Source: Acinetobacter pittii ANC 4050 (lineage in GTDB: Bacteria; Pseudomonadota; Gammaproteobacteria; Pseudomonadales; Moraxellaceae). Taken from it: a stretch of DNA of 64,000 nt. This document shows positions 44,536 through 55,800 of this stretch, piece after piece. The stretch covers positions 2,151,647-2,215,646 of the forward strand of contig NZ_KB976987.1 in the NCBI RefSeq assembly GCF_000399685.1. The letters run 5' to 3'. The notes beneath the pieces are model-generated. The model did no database searches and was not told where the DNA came from. It saw nothing but the letters and a program-made list of their open reading frames with translations. Made by a program: the position numbers and the translations under genes. Numbering within the stretch: position 1 is the stretch's first letter; every line of letters begins with the position of its first letter.

Positions 44536-46575
44536 TTAACGCTTTAATAAAGCTTTTAAATTTGCCAGATATTGTTGAGCCTGTTCTTTAGGATCAACAT
44601 TAGCCGCAATTTTCTTTTTACGCCCTAACCACTCGAGCTCATCTTGCGGAAGTTCATCAAGGAAACGACTAGGCGTCATCTGTTTCATCTGCCCGCCATT
44701 TTTACGCTGCTCAGCCAAGGTTAACGTTAAACCTTGGCGTGCACGGGTAATTCCCACGTACATGAGACGGCGCTCTTCCTCAATGGTTTCTGCTGCAATC
44801 GAGTTTTTATGCGGCAATAGCTCTTCTTCAAGACCCATAATATAAACATATGGGAATTCCAGACCTTTTGCTGCATGCAAAGTCAGTAGGTTAACTTTGT
44901 CTGTATCTTCTTCTTCCTGCTGTTGTTCTAACAGATCAAGTAAAACCAGTTTGCGAATAACGCTTTCAATGTTCTTTTCATCAACATCTTCTGCACGGTT
45001 AATCAGATTTTGAATACTGGTAAATAAGTTCTCAATATTATCGAGCTTACTTTTCTCTTGTGCAGGTGTAGCGGACTGTTCACGAACGTAATCCATATAA
45101 CCCGCTTCATTCATCATTTGACGAACTTTAGGCACAGGTTCATCATCTTCCAAGAGTTCACGAGTAAATGTCGCAATAAAATCGGCAAATTCATGAAGTT
45201 GTGTTTCTGCCTTTTTAGGCAACACCATGCTTAAACGCTGGTCAGCAGAAGCACCGAGTAAAGACAAATTATTTTCTTGTGAGAATAAACCTAACTTCTC
45301 AAGAGTAACTGGGCCAATCGCACGTTTAGGCGTATTAATAATGCGTAAGAAAGCACTATCATCTTCTGGATTAATAATAAGACGCAAATAACTCATCACA
45401 TCTTTAATTTCTGCACGCGCGAAGAATGATGTACCACCAGAAAGTTTATATGGAATTTGCATTTGGCGAAGTTGGGTTTCTAGTACACGAGCCTGAAAGT
45501 TCCCGCGATACAACACAGCATAATCTTTCCAGTTCTTACCGTTCATCAGTTTATGAGTCAGTAGGTCTTTAACCACGCGCTCTGCTTCATCGTCATCATT
45601 ACGACATGTAATGATTCGAATGACTTCACCATGTCCTTTATCACTCCACAATTTCTTATCAAAAATATGTGGGTTATTTTGAATCACACAGTTCGCTGCT
45701 TTTAAAATACGACTGGTCGATCGATAATTTTGTTCTAATTTAATGATATGTAGATTAGGGAAATCCTGTTTAAGCAAAGCCATATTTTCAGGCTTAGCAC
45801 CACGCCATGCGTAGATCGACTGGTCATCGTCACCCACCGCGGTGAACTGCCCCATTACCCCAACTAACAGTTTGACCAGAATATACTGAGCCGTGTTGGT
45901 ATCTTGATATTCATCGACCAATAAATAGCGTACACGGTTTTGCCATTTATCACGTACTTCTGCATTTTCTTGCAATAAGCGTGTTGGCATAACAATCAAG
46001 TCATCAAAATCAACGGCATTATATGCGCGTAAATTACGTTCATAAAGTTGATAGAGATGTGCAAACTGTACGTCTTCTGGTGTTTCACAAGTTGAATGTG
46101 CTTGTTCTGGCAAAATCAGATCATTTTTCCAATCTGAAATTTTCTTCATTGCTTTGGCAATTAATTCTTTACTCTCTGCACCCGACAAATTATCGCGATG
46201 CATCAAATCCATCAAAATACGTTTACAGTCATCTGCATCTAAAATCGAAAAATTAGCTTTTAAAGGTAAATTTTTAAGTTCTAAACGTAAAAGGTTTAAA
46301 CCAAAAGTATGGAAGGTAGAAACAGATAAACCTTTTGCTTCTTCACGCGACAAAAGCTTGGTCACACGCTCTTTCATTTCACGTGCAGCTTTGTTTGTGA
46401 AGGTCATCGCGGTTATACGATGTGCTGGAATACGGCAGTGTTGCACCAAATAGGCAATTTTACGGGTAATTACTGATGTTTTACCTGAACCAGCGCCAGC
46501 AAGCACCAATAAAGGGCCCTGAGTATATTTCATGGCTTCTTCTTGCTTGTTGTTCAATTGACTGGCAGATGACAT
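44536..46575 (-). CDS. rep: ATP-dependent DNA helicase Rep
   Basis: 679 residues, superfamily-1A UvrD/Rep type. N-terminal Q motif region LNNKQEEAM, Walker [12 protein letters not shown] (residues 26-36), motif Ia [13 protein letters not shown], motif [13 protein letters not shown], motif [17 protein letters not shown], motif [13 protein letters not shown], motif [20 protein letters not shown] and motif [13 protein letters not shown]. The length matches Rep rather than the longer UvrD. It removes protein barriers ahead of the replication fork. dut follows. Confidence 0.95.
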   Translation of the reverse strand: MSSASQLNNKQEEAMKYTQGPLLVLAGAGSGKTSVITRKIAYLVQHCRIPAHRITAMTFTNKAAREMKERVTKLLSREEAKGLSVSTFHTFGLNLLRLELKNLPLKANFSILDADDCKRILMDLMHRDNLSGAESKELIAKAMKKISDWKNDLILPEQAHSTCETPEDVQFAHLYQLYERNLRAYNAVDFDDLIVMPTRLLQENAEVRDKWQNRVRYLLVDEYQDTNTAQYILVKLLVGVMGQFTAVGDDDQSIYAWRGAKPENMALLKQDFPNLHIIKLEQNYRSTSRILKAANCVIQNNPHIFDKKLWSDKGHGEVIRIITCRNDDDEAERVVKDLLTHKLMNGKNWKDYAVLYRGNFQARVLETQLRQMQIPYKLSGGTSFFARAEIKDVMSYLRLIINPEDDSAFLRIINTPKRAIGPVTLEKLGLFSQENNLSLLGASADQRLSMVLPKKAETQLHEFADFIATFTRELLEDDEPVPKVRQMMNEAGYMDYVREQSATPAQEKSKLDNIENLFTSIQNLINRAEDVDEKNIESVIRKLVLLDLLEQQQEEEDTDKVNLLTLHAAKGLEFPYVYIMGLEEELLPHKNSIAAETIEEERRLMYVGITRARQGLTLTLAEQRKNGGQMKQMTPSRFLDELPQDELEWLGRKKKIAANVDPKEQAQQYLANLKALLKR

Positions 46576-46724
46576 CGCGTATTACCTCTTAATTTTTCGA
46601 GCATGATTATAGTCATCTCTGTTTTAGAATCCCAATAGTAAATCTATGGATATGTATAAATGATGTCTAATAATGCAATTTGTGCGCCGCAGAATGTCGT
46701 GATTATTTCTTGTACTGCACCCAT

Positions 46725-46750
46725 AAAAAAACCACCCGAAGGTGGTTTTT
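46725..46750 (-). terminator. terminator of the OmpA-like lipoprotein gene
   Basis: Stem AAAAACCACC / GGTGGTTTTT with a CGAA tetraloop and a T-run on the minus strand. Confidence 0.85.
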
Positions 46751-46768
46751 AACACAATAATTTAAATC

Positions 46769-47422
46769 TTATTGTTTAGCATAAATGCTGATTTCTACAC
46801 GGCGGTTTTGTTCACGGCCAGATGCAGTTGAGTTGTCTGCGATCGGGTTAGAAGAACCATAACCTTGTGCATCGATACGGCTAGATGGAACGCCGCGGCC
46901 AGCTAAATAGTTTTTAACTGATTGTGCACGTGATTGAGATAATGGAATGTTGATAGAGTCATTACCAGTATTATCTGTATAACCCGTTACCAAAATCGCG
47001 CTCTTGTTATCTTCAGCCAATGTTTGAGCTACTTTGTCTAAAGTTGCATAGAAGTTTGGCTTGATGTTTGATTTGTTTGTATCAAAAGTGATGCTACCAG
47101 GCATGATCAATTGAACAGAACCATCTGGGTTACGGCCAACGTCTACACCAGTACCCGCCATTTGTTGACGTAGTTTTTTCTCTTTTTGATCAAGATATAC
47201 ACCACCAGCCGCACCAAGAACTGCACCAATTGCTGCAGCACGGTTATTTTGACGGCTAGAGTTTGCATTTGATTTAGAAATACCATAACCAGCTGCTGCA
47301 CCAATTAAAGTACCTAATGCAGCTTTATCGTATTCAATGCCACCAAGATTATTACCAGTTGTTTGACAACCAGAAAGTACTACTGCTGCCCCTACCACTG
47401 TTGAAATAACTAATGCACGCAT
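46769..47422 (-). CDS. OmpA-family lipoprotein with glycine zipper
   Basis: 217 residues from the ATG at 47420-47422, which follows GAGGAGG at ideal spacing. A signal peptide ends in the lipobox VLSGC. A glycine-zipper stretch follows (ALGTLIGAAAGYGISKS and AAIGAVLGAAGGVYLD), then a C-terminal OmpA peptidoglycan-binding domain: ITFDTNKSNIKPNF, VTGYTDNTGN, LSQSRAQSVKNYL and GYGSSNPIADNSTASGREQNRRVE. It should tether the outer membrane to peptidoglycan, as YiaD-like proteins do. Confidence 0.9.
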   Translation of the reverse strand: MRALVISTVVGAAVVLSGCQTTGNNLGGIEYDKAALGTLIGAAAGYGISKSNANSSRQNNRAAAIGAVLGAAGGVYLDQKEKKLRQQMAGTGVDVGRNPDGSVQLIMPGSITFDTNKSNIKPNFYATLDKVAQTLAEDNKSAILVTGYTDNTGNDSINIPLSQSRAQSVKNYLAGRGVPSSRIDAQGYGSSNPIADNSTASGREQNRRVEISIYAKQ

Positions 47423-47668
47423 TGCATGCCTCCTCACTTTGTGTGTTTTGTTGTCTGAATGAATAATGAAACAAAAAGGGAGTATAAAACATTGATATTT
47501 TGTTAATAATAAACAGTTTAGTTATTTTTTTGTAATATTTTGATGCACTTTCAGATGCCAGCTCATCACAATTTCTTCATTGTTGTCTAAGATGTCGTTG
47601 TATTTCATATTACGATAGTTATAGTTAAACAACTTTTCTATGGATTTTAGACATTCGGGGTCATTTAT

Positions 47669-48595
47669 ATGTCAACTGCACCCAATAAGCAATCTGCGCT
47701 AAAAAAAATTACACGTGGACTCACTGTAGGTACAGTCATTACAGGAAGTACTTTTTTTCATGGCCCACCTGTTCTTGCATTAGGTCTAACCAAGCTATTA
47801 AAAAAGTCATCAAAAGTAGATGAAACTAATATTCAAATTACAAATAGCTGGTTAGGGGTAAATAACTGGCTCATTGATCATGTTTTACCAAATCTAAAAT
47901 GGGACATTACCATTGATGAGGGACTTGACCTGAATATGCAAGGTCGTTATCTAATGACCTGCAATCATCAAAGTTGGGTAGACACGACTGTAAACCAATA
48001 TTTTGGTTTAACCCGTATGCCCCTCACCCGTTTCTTTACCAAATGGGAACTCATCTTTATTCCTTTTGTTGGGCAAGCATTTAAAATTTTAGGCTTCCCG
48101 ATGATGAAGCGTCACACCAAAGAACAAATTGCCAAAAATCCTGAACTTAAAGATCGTGACATGATGGAAGCACGTAAAGCTTGCGAACAGCTTTTAAGTC
48201 AGCCATTTACATTATTAAATTATTTGGAAGGTACGCGCTTTACCCAAGAAAAACACGACCAACAAAAATCGCCATATAAGCATTTGCTTAAACCAAAAGC
48301 AGGTGGCTTAGCACTTGCCTTAAATATTTTAGGCGACAAAATCGATGCCTTGGTTGATATGACTATTGTCTATCCTGATGGCGTACCGGGATATAGCGAT
48401 TTCTGGCTCGGGGACGTTTCAAAAATTGCGGTCAACTTACGTAAAATTGAAATTCCAAAATGGGTGCTTGGTGGCAACTACGAAGATGACGCAGCTTATC
48501 GTGAACGTTTCCAGCAATGGGTTCATGAAATTTGGACCGAAAAAGATCAACTTATTGAGCAAATGAAATCTCAATATACCACTGCAAATATTTAA
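47669..48595 (+). CDS. PlsC-type lysophospholipid acyltransferase (YihG-like)
   Basis: 308 residues. N-terminal hydrophobic stretch, then the acyltransferase motif I MTCNHQSWVDT (NHxxxD), motif II region MPLTRFFTKWELIFIPFVG, motif III NYLEGTRFT (EGTR) and a proline-bearing motif IV (VDMTIVYPDGVPG). The length and the YDNH-less, YihG-like spacing suggest acylation of lysophosphatidic acid or lysophosphatidylglycerol at the inner membrane. The next gene begins 17 bp downstream on the same strand, so the two are probably an operon. Confidence 0.88.
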   Translation: MSTAPNKQSALKKITRGLTVGTVITGSTFFHGPPVLALGLTKLLKKSSKVDETNIQITNSWLGVNNWLIDHVLPNLKWDITIDEGLDLNMQGRYLMTCNHQSWVDTTVNQYFGLTRMPLTRFFTKWELIFIPFVGQAFKILGFPMMKRHTKEQIAKNPELKDRDMMEARKACEQLLSQPFTLLNYLEGTRFTQEKHDQQKSPYKHLLKPKAGGLALALNILGDKIDALVDMTIVYPDGVPGYSDFWLGDVSKIAVNLRKIEIPKWVLGGNYEDDAAYRERFQQWVHEIWTEKDQLIEQMKSQYTTANI

Positions 48596-48611
48596 GAAAG
48601 CACTCGTTATT

Positions 48612-49658
48612 ATGCAAAACAGTTCTGGGAAAAAAACCAAATACCATCATGTAGACCCAAGCAGCCTGTCATTTAAGCTGTTTTTGGTCTATGACATCTT
48701 TATGGTGTTTATTATCATTTTTAACCTGTTCTGTCTTGCTAGTAATTTCTTTTTAATGAGCAGCATTGGGGCATGGTTCTTTGAACATATTCACTTGCCC
48801 CAAGTACTCAGTTTTTATCGTACTTCACTCCATCCGTGGGTGATCACGTCAGAAGCTTGGTTTATTGGTTTTTTAATTGTTGAGTTGCTTGTCCGCTGGG
48901 CCATTGCGATCATCAATAAACACCATAAGCGTTGGTTCTTTTTCCCGTTTATTCACTGGTATGAAATTTTAGCCATTATTCCTCAGCTCCGTTTTTTACG
49001 TTTATTCCGTGCCGGGATTATTGCCTATCGCTTACATGAGTTAGGTTATCCGGTTGTTCCGGAAAGCTGGCGAAAAACTGGTTTATTTTACTATCGCGTT
49101 GTAATGGAAGAGTTGTCCGACCGTGTTGTAATTACCGTGATTGATGGTATTAGATATGAACTTGAAACCAGTTCTAGCCATAAACAGATTATTCACGACT
49201 TAGTTAATCATCATCGTGAGCAATTTACTGCTACCCTAACAGCATTATTACAAGAGTCTTTAGCAACTGCTTTAAAAGAACAAAAGCCTGCCATTACAAA
49301 AGGCGTTGGGAAAATTGTAGATCAGGCCATAGTAGATACACCTGAGCTAACTCAATTATTACGCTTAATTCCTTTAGTCGGCGGTCGCATTGAACAACAA
49401 ATCCAAAGCATTGGTCAAAGATTGGGTGAGAATATTAGCGCAGGTCTAATTGAGCCTTTAATTGAGGGATCACCAAATAATCCGAACCCTACTTATCAAT
49501 TAATTTCTCAAAGAGTAAGTGAGATAAATATTAATAATCGTCAGCTTGAGCAATTGGTTGAATCTGTCGTATTCGAGACACTGGAGTCTGTACGAAAACA
49601 AGTCAAGGTCAAACAGTGGCAACAAACGCTTGCGGAGTATGATCGAATCAAAGAATAA
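48612..49658 (+). CDS. membrane protein with voltage-sensor-like helices
   Basis: 348 residues. The N-terminal 150 residues hold four predicted helices resembling S1-S4 of ion channels, with an S4-like basic helix LRFLRLFRAGIIAYRLHELG. No pore loop or selectivity filter is visible. The rest (about 200 residues) is soluble and helical, with repeated QQIQSIGQRLGENIS-like segments. It may be a sensor or channel-accessory protein; annotation as an ion transporter is plausible but unproven. Cotranscribed with the upstream acyltransferase. Confidence 0.55.
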   Translation: MQNSSGKKTKYHHVDPSSLSFKLFLVYDIFMVFIIIFNLFCLASNFFLMSSIGAWFFEHIHLPQVLSFYRTSLHPWVITSEAWFIGFLIVELLVRWAIAIINKHHKRWFFFPFIHWYEILAIIPQLRFLRLFRAGIIAYRLHELGYPVVPESWRKTGLFYYRVVMEELSDRVVITVIDGIRYELETSSSHKQIIHDLVNHHREQFTATLTALLQESLATALKEQKPAITKGVGKIVDQAIVDTPELTQLLRLIPLVGGRIEQQIQSIGQRLGENISAGLIEPLIEGSPNNPNPTYQLISQRVSEININNRQLEQLVESVVFETLESVRKQVKVKQWQQTLAEYDRIKE

Positions 49659-49778
49659 GCATTTATTTAATTTTTTATGAATCACGCTAGAGAATTGGCA
49701 CAAATTGTTCTAGCATTTGCCCTATTTACAATAAACTTAACGATATTACAGCTCGTTTAACGCCTTGAAGGAAGACTT

Positions 49779-50507
49779 ATGGCTGATATACGGATTACCG
49801 GCAGAATGGTTAACTTTAGCAGGATAACCTTCGATACCAATGATCATGATGTGATCCGCCAGCAATTATCAAATATTTTAAATGAAGGTTCCTATCAGGG
49901 AACTTTAGTGATTATTGACAGTACAGTTGAGCAAGAATTAATTGCACTAATTCAACTTCTGGTGAGCTTAGGTTTACAACCAATGGCGGTAATCGACGGT
50001 ATTTTAGGAGATGAAGCTCGTGCTATTCAATTCCCTGTTTTACCGGCAGATCAACCCTTACAGCGCATTAAAGCGACAGCTGAACAAGTTGCTATTGTGG
50101 AAAAACCTGCTACCGCCCCTACGTCGTCTTCAGCAGAAACAAAAAAACCACTAAACAAGATAGCGGTCGCTCATATTACCTCTTATCATGATGAAATTTT
50201 GCGTACAGGCCAATCCCTTGTACAAGATAACGGCGATATTATTTTAAAGGCTGGCATGAATAGTGGTTCCGAGGTGATTGCATCAGGAAATATACATATT
50301 TATGGCACAGTTCGTGGTAGAGTCATTGCTGGTGCGGGCGGGCACGCAGCTGCACGCATTTTTTGCCAATCTTTAGAGGCTGAGCTCGTTTCCATTGCCG
50401 GAACGTATTGCGTCGCAGATGATATCCCTAAACATGTGGTAAAAAAGCCAGTACATATTTATTTAAATGAAAAGCAAGAGCTTGAATTTGAAGCTCTAGA
50501 ACTTTAA
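49779..50507 (+). CDS. minC: septum site-determining protein MinC
   Basis: 242 residues with GAAGGAAG before the ATG. The N-terminal domain ([19 protein letters not shown]) inhibits FtsZ assembly; a linker rich in alanine and serine follows (about residues 105-125); the C-terminal beta-helix ([40 protein letters not shown]...) binds MinD. MinC blocks division at the poles. First gene of minCDE. Confidence 0.97.
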   Translation: MADIRITGRMVNFSRITFDTNDHDVIRQQLSNILNEGSYQGTLVIIDSTVEQELIALIQLLVSLGLQPMAVIDGILGDEARAIQFPVLPADQPLQRIKATAEQVAIVEKPATAPTSSSAETKKPLNKIAVAHITSYHDEILRTGQSLVQDNGDIILKAGMNSGSEVIASGNIHIYGTVRGRVIAGAGGHAAARIFCQSLEAELVSIAGTYCVADDIPKHVVKKPVHIYLNEKQELEFEALEL

Positions 50508-50573
50508 TTTATTAAGCAAATCACCAAAAAACAGCCCTTTTAAGGGTGTATGACCATAATAGGAGTGGATTCG

Positions 50574-51386
50574 GTGGCCAAAATTGTTGTCGTAACATCA
50601 GGCAAAGGTGGTGTAGGTAAAACTACAACGAGCGCATCTTTTGCAACAGGTTTAGCCCTTCGTGGTCATAAAACTGTTGTGATTGATTTTGATGTAGGCT
50701 TACGTAACCTTGATTTAATTATGGGTTGTGAGCGTCGTGTTGTATATGATTTCGTTAATGTTATTAATAATGAAGCACGTCTGCAACAAGCCCTTATTCG
50801 CGATAAAGATATCGAAAACCTTTATATTTTACCGGCTTCACAAACACGTGATAAAGATGCGTTGAGCGACGATGGTGTTGCTCGTGTTATTGATGAGCTA
50901 TCTCAAGAATTTGATTACATTATTTGTGATTCACCTGCGGGGATCGAACGTGGTGCGATTTTAGCCATGTATCATGCAGATGAAGCAATCATTGTAACAA
51001 ACCCTGAAATCTCTTCAGTACGTGACTCTGACCGTATTATTGGTATGTTAGATAGCAAAACCAAGAAAGTTGAACACAACGAAGGGCGTATACGTAAACA
51101 TTTATGTATTACACGTTTTAACCCGGAACGTGCTGACCGTCAGGAAATGCTGACAATTGATGATATTTCTAAAGATATTTTACGCGTACCGACATTAGGT
51201 GTTATTCCAGAATGTCCAAGTGTATTACAAGCATCAAACGAGGGTAAGCCAGTTATTCTGTATTCAGAAACTAAAGCTGGTCAGGGGTATGATGATTTGG
51301 TTGCACGCTTCCTTGGCGAAGACCGTCCTTATCGACACATCACAGCTCAACCTAAAGGCTGGTTAGCACGACTATTTGGAGCGTAG
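50574..51386 (+). CDS. minD: septum site-determining ATPase MinD
   Basis: 270 residues from the GTG at 50574 (MAKIVVVTSGKGGVGKTTTS), which follows AGGAG at 8 nt; an ATG at 50550 lies upstream of this ribosome-binding site. The deviant Walker A is GKGGVGKTT and the switch region CDSPAGIERGA. The C-terminal amphipathic helix (KGWLARLFGA) anchors it to the membrane. It recruits MinC and oscillates under MinE. minE starts 3 bp after the stop. Confidence 0.97.
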   Translation: MAKIVVVTSGKGGVGKTTTSASFATGLALRGHKTVVIDFDVGLRNLDLIMGCERRVVYDFVNVINNEARLQQALIRDKDIENLYILPASQTRDKDALSDDGVARVIDELSQEFDYIICDSPAGIERGAILAMYHADEAIIVTNPEISSVRDSDRIIGMLDSKTKKVEHNEGRIRKHLCITRFNPERADRQEMLTIDDISKDILRVPTLGVIPECPSVLQASNEGKPVILYSETKAGQGYDDLVARFLGEDRPYRHITAQPKGWLARLFGA

Positions 51387-51388
51387 AT

Positions 51389-51661
51389 ATGGCAGGATTC
51401 TGGAGTAAATTATTTAGCAGTGAAGAAAAACCATCAAGTGCTCAAACTGCCAAAGATCGTTTGAAAGTTATTGTTGCTTCTGAACAAGGTTTAGGCCGTC
51501 GTTTAAGCCAAGACAAGATTGATCAGATGAAAAAAGAAATCATGCAAGTGGTTAGTCGTTATGTTAGCGGTGTAGGTGAACAGCATATTCAAATGCAGGT
51601 TCGCTCTGAAGCTAATATTGAAATGTTAGAAATGAATATCAATTTACCTGAAGAACGATAA
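51389..51661 (+). CDS. minE: cell division topological specificity factor MinE
   Basis: 90 residues. The N-terminal part (MAGFWSKLFSSEEKPSS) carries the membrane-targeting and anti-MinCD region including AKDRLKVIVASEQG; the C-terminal topological domain has RYVSGVGEQHIQMQV. It stimulates MinD ATPase and drives pole-to-pole oscillation. It ends the minCDE operon before a strong terminator. Confidence 0.97.
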   Translation: MAGFWSKLFSSEEKPSSAQTAKDRLKVIVASEQGLGRRLSQDKIDQMKKEIMQVVSRYVSGVGEQHIQMQVRSEANIEMLEMNINLPEER

Positions 51662-51693
51662 TTCTATTTCTGACTATTCAATAAATCAGAATC

Positions 51694-51727
51694 AAGGCAA
51701 AATAACGCAAGTTATTTTGCCTTTTTT
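51694..51727 (+). terminator. terminator of minCDE
   Basis: Perfect 13-bp stem (AAGGCAAAATAAC/GTTATTTTGCCTT) with a GCAA tetraloop and a T-run. Confidence 0.92.
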
Positions 51728-51744
51728 AAAATGAGGAGATTGTC

Positions 51745-52032
51745 ATGGCATTATCACAGCCAGCAACTTTCAATGAAGAATGGTCCGATGAGCGTGTTTT
51801 TGCCTACCTCAACCAACTTCCTCCAAGTGGTGTGAATGCAGATTTTCATGTGCTCTACCATGCTTTCAAACATATGCGTCCAACAGACTATGAGCGTCTA
51901 TTAACGCAATTTATTGCAGACGGACGTGATATTAATGCCAAAGACCCTGAAGGCCAACGTATTCACGACGTAATTGCTAAGTTTCCACGTCAATCGGCAC
52001 CATTTTTAGAAGTTCTGGCAAAGTTTGCTTAA
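51745..52032 (+). CDS. PA4642-family protein of unknown function
   Basis: 95 residues with GAGGAG before the ATG. The sequence EEWSDERVFAYLNQLPPSGVNADFHVLYHAFK and RLLTQFIADGRDINAKDPEGQ matches my memory of the PA4642-type family in Pseudomonadales; this recognition is unverified. Small, acidic and soluble. It follows minCDE after a strong terminator, so it may have its own promoter. No function is known. Confidence 0.7.
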   Translation: MALSQPATFNEEWSDERVFAYLNQLPPSGVNADFHVLYHAFKHMRPTDYERLLTQFIADGRDINAKDPEGQRIHDVIAKFPRQSAPFLEVLAKFA

Positions 52033-52036
52033 AAAT

Positions 52037-52062
52037 AAAAAGCCTCTAAAAGAGGCTTTTTT
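52037..52062. terminator. bidirectional terminator between convergent genes
   Basis: Stem AAAAGCCTCT/AGAGGCTTTTTT between the PA4642-like gene and the LysE-type exporter. Confidence 0.88.
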
Positions 52063-52073
52063 CTTATCTAAAC

Positions 52074-52694
52074 TTATCGATTACCGATCAGGAAAATACC
52101 AAATACGGTGAAAATACCACCTGAAATACCATCAATCCATTTTGAAAAATTACGATAAGCTGCTCTAAAACTCGGTAACGAGAAAATAAAAGTCACAAAG
52201 CAGAACCATAAAATTGTTTCGACTGTAACGATAATAAAGAGTAGCCAGTGGACCTGATCAAGTTGAGGATTGGCTAAAAATAAAGAGAAAACACTACCGA
52301 AATAAATAACAGCTTTCGGATTTGAGAGATTGGTTATCAAACCTTTAATAAAAAATAAGTAAGGTGCTTTGGGAAGTTCAACAGCAACATTACCCTCTTG
52401 CTGATTTTTTGAAAAAGCTGACCGTAGCATCTGATAACCCAACCAACACAGATATAAACCACCAGCAAGCAGCAAACCCTGCTTTAACCAAGCCATTTTC
52501 TCAAATATAAGATTTAATCCCATTAGTGCCAAACAAGCCCAAAACATCACACCTGCTGTTATACCGGCAACAACCAGCATAGCGTCTTTACGAGACCGGC
52601 TAATGGCAGTTTGAGATACAAGGAAAAAATCAGGCCCGGGAGTAATAAGTGCGCAAAAGTGAATAAAGGCTAAAGTAATCAGAGCTAATAACAT
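52074..52694 (-). CDS. LysE/RhtB-family amino acid exporter
   Basis: 206 residues with AGGAG before the ATG. Six helices; the N-terminus has FIHFCALITPGPDFFLVSQTA (the PGPxxxxV-like motif) and a conserved acidic loop, the hallmark of the RhtB/LysE family. It probably exports a hydrophobic or basic amino acid. The substrate cannot be read from sequence. A standalone gene. Confidence 0.88.
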   Translation of the reverse strand: MLLALITLAFIHFCALITPGPDFFLVSQTAISRSRKDAMLVVAGITAGVMFWACLALMGLNLIFEKMAWLKQGLLLAGGLYLCWLGYQMLRSAFSKNQQEGNVAVELPKAPYLFFIKGLITNLSNPKAVIYFGSVFSLFLANPQLDQVHWLLFIIVTVETILWFCFVTFIFSLPSFRAAYRNFSKWIDGISGGIFTVFGIFLIGNR

Positions 52695-52811
52695 GTCTTT
52701 CTCCTGATTTAATTCATTGTTCTTTATTTAGGGAAAATACATTAGCATTTTTTACTAGACGATAAAATCTTTAAGTCATTTATAAAATAGGTTCACTTTT
52801 ATTTTGTTTAT

Positions 52812-52834
52812 AAAAAAGCCTCCGAAGAGGCTTA
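52812..52834 (-). terminator. terminator of ftsK
   Basis: Stem AAGCCTC/GAGGCTT with a CGAA-type loop, followed by a T-run on the minus strand. Confidence 0.85.
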
Positions 52835-52845
52835 AATTATACGTA

Positions 52846-55800
52846 TTAAACTAGAATATCTCGCTTACCATTAGGGCCCATTGAACTCACAATGCCGTTC
52901 TCTTCCATTTGATCAATGATACGAGCAGCACGGTTATAACCAAGGCTAAATTTACGCTGTAGCGAAGATGTAGAAGCTTTCCGAGTTTCTAATACGAATG
53001 ACACACATTGGTCATAGAGAGCATCTCGGTCAGGACCACCCTCACCCTCTTCAAAACCACGTGACGCTGGCTCTTCATCAAATGGAGTCAAGATTTCATC
53101 AATATAATCAGGCTCGCCACGCTCACGCCAAGCATCACAAATACGGTTTACTTCATCATCACTAATGAATGCACCATGTACACGTTCTGGCTCAATTTTA
53201 CCTGGTCCTAAGAACAGCATATCACCGTGACCTAACAAGTCTTCTGCACCACCAGCATCCAAAATAGTACGCGAGTCAATTTTACTGTTTACACGTAATG
53301 CGACACGCGTTGGAATATTGGCTTTAATCAAACCGGTAATAACATCAACAGAGGGACGTTGAGTTGCAAGCAATAGGTGAATACCAGCAGCACGAGATTT
53401 TTGCGCCAAACGGGTAATCATTTCTTCTGCTTTTTTACCCACCTGCATAATCATGTCGGCGAACTCATCCGCAACAATCACAATAGATGGTAATGGCGTT
53501 AAACGAGGTGCACGTTCTTGTGTCGCCGAGTCACTCGGTTTCCAAGTCGGATCAATTAGGTCTTCACCATTCGCAATCGCTTCTTCAACTTTACGGTTGT
53601 AGTCACTTAATTTACGAATTTTTAAGAACGACATAAGCTTATAACGACGTTCCATTTCATTCACACACCAGTTCAAAGCACTTACCGCATCTTTCATGTC
53701 AGTAACGACTGGAGTTAATAAATGTGGAATATCATTATAGTTTGCAAGTTCTAACTGTTTTGGATCGATTAAAATTAAACGTAATTGGTCAGGCGTATAT
53801 TTAAGTAACATCGATAAAATCATCGAGTTTACTGCAACCGATTTACCTGAACCTGTCGTACCAGCAACCAACATATGCGGTGCTTTCGCCAAGTCTGTTA
53901 GTACTGGATTACCTGAAATATCTTTACCCATCGCCATACTAATTAATGCACTTGGGTCGCGATATGTTGGTGTTTCTAATAACTCAATCAAGCGTACCAT
54001 TTCACGGGCACTGTTTGGCACTTCAATACCAATATATGGTTTACCAGGAATGACTTCCACCACACGAACAGAAGCCATCGACATTGAACGCGCTAAGTCA
54101 CGTGAGATATTCGTTACCTTAGAGGCTTTCACTCCTGGTGCTAAATCTAACTCAAAACGAGTAACAACTGGTCCTGGTTGAGCCTCTACCACCTGAGCTT
54201 TAACGTTAAATTCTTGCAATTTAATTTCAAGTAACTCAGACAAACGTGAAAGTTGCTCTTCAGTAAAATTGACTTTCTTATTTGGGTCGACCTTATCGAG
54301 TAGATCAAGTCCAGGTAACGTTGGCAAATCCAAACGCTTTTTGGCAACTTGCATTGCACGAGACATTGGTCGGCCTGATGCATCTGTTAATGGTGCATCA
54401 AAATCGAAATCGTCTTCATCAAAATCAGAATTTTCCTGCGGTTTTCCAGCAGTCTCTTGCCAAGCCTCAATAAACTCTTCTTTTGAAAGTTTGTCAGCCT
54501 GAATAGTCGTTTGAATAGGAGCTTTTACAAATGCTGAAGACTGGGCATAACTACTTGCTCTTACAGGCTCTGCTGGAGCAATGTCTTCATCTATTAATAA
54601 ATCATCAAAATCTTCAAAAACTTGTTCGTTTGCTAAATTTTTAGGTGACTGATTTAAATTGGAAACAGGTGAAGGCGTTTCACTCACAATATTAACCGAT
54701 TGCGAAGTTGGTTCTACTTCTACATGTTGATCTTGAACAAACGGTGTATGCACATCTGTTGCAGTTTTACTGTTTGGAACAGCAGCAAGCAATTCATCAA
54801 AAATCTCATCATCATTCCAATCAAGACCATGTAAGTCTTGTTTAAGTGTAGGCTGATTCTGATTCACTTGAGAAATGGTTTGCTGGAATTGCTCACGAGC
54901 AGGCACTTGCTCTGTTGAGTCGTCAGCTGCTCTTAAAAGCGCATCAATTTCTTGCTTATAACTTGCATCGTCACGTTGTAAAGCACGCCATACTTCGCCA
55001 GTCGCAACTAAACGTTGACTATCTTTTTCAAGTTTATGGGCTTGCTCAAGCGTATGCTCAAAGTTTTGAGTATTAACAACTGGCGCCTCTGCTACAGGTT
55101 CAGGGCGGCTCTGCTCTTTCGCTAACACATCTGCAAATAAACGCTCAGCAACAGCATCATGTCGTGTTGTTGCTTGAGGTTGAGCTGTTTCAGATGGAGC
55201 TGATATCTCTTTCTCATCTGAAGCATTCGCATTTGTCTCTGCATTTTGTGCAACTTTAACAACTGCTGCTTTGTTGGCAGGTTGAGTTGTTAAGTCATAA
55301 TCCGACTCACTCGGAGATACATTCTTATAAAATAAATCTTGTAAATAACTTGGTGTCGCTTTGAGCGTAACCCATGTTTTACTCCATTGCACCCCAAATG
55401 CAAGCGTAAACAAGACTACCCCGAAAACCAGTAAAAAGAAGGTCGCACCATAAATTGTTAACAATTGAGATAGGCTTTGACCTAGCTCGTAACCAATAAT
55501 TCCTCCAGCGGCATTATCTAAAGTATCTGCCGGCACATTCCAGTGTAAATAAAGCAGGCTAGACACAACTAGAATTAAGAAGAATTGTGCAGCATAACGA
55601 AATGGGCGGTTTAAGAAACTACGTGGCCACCAAACCTGAATTGCTTCAATGAAAAGGAAAATTGGAATAAGCAAACTTGCCCATCCTAAAAAACCAAACA
55701 GCAAATCTGCAATCCATGCGCCAGCAATACCGCTTGCATTGGATACTTGCTGAGTATCACTGGAAATATGCATCCAGCCCGGATCAAATGGTGTATAGGT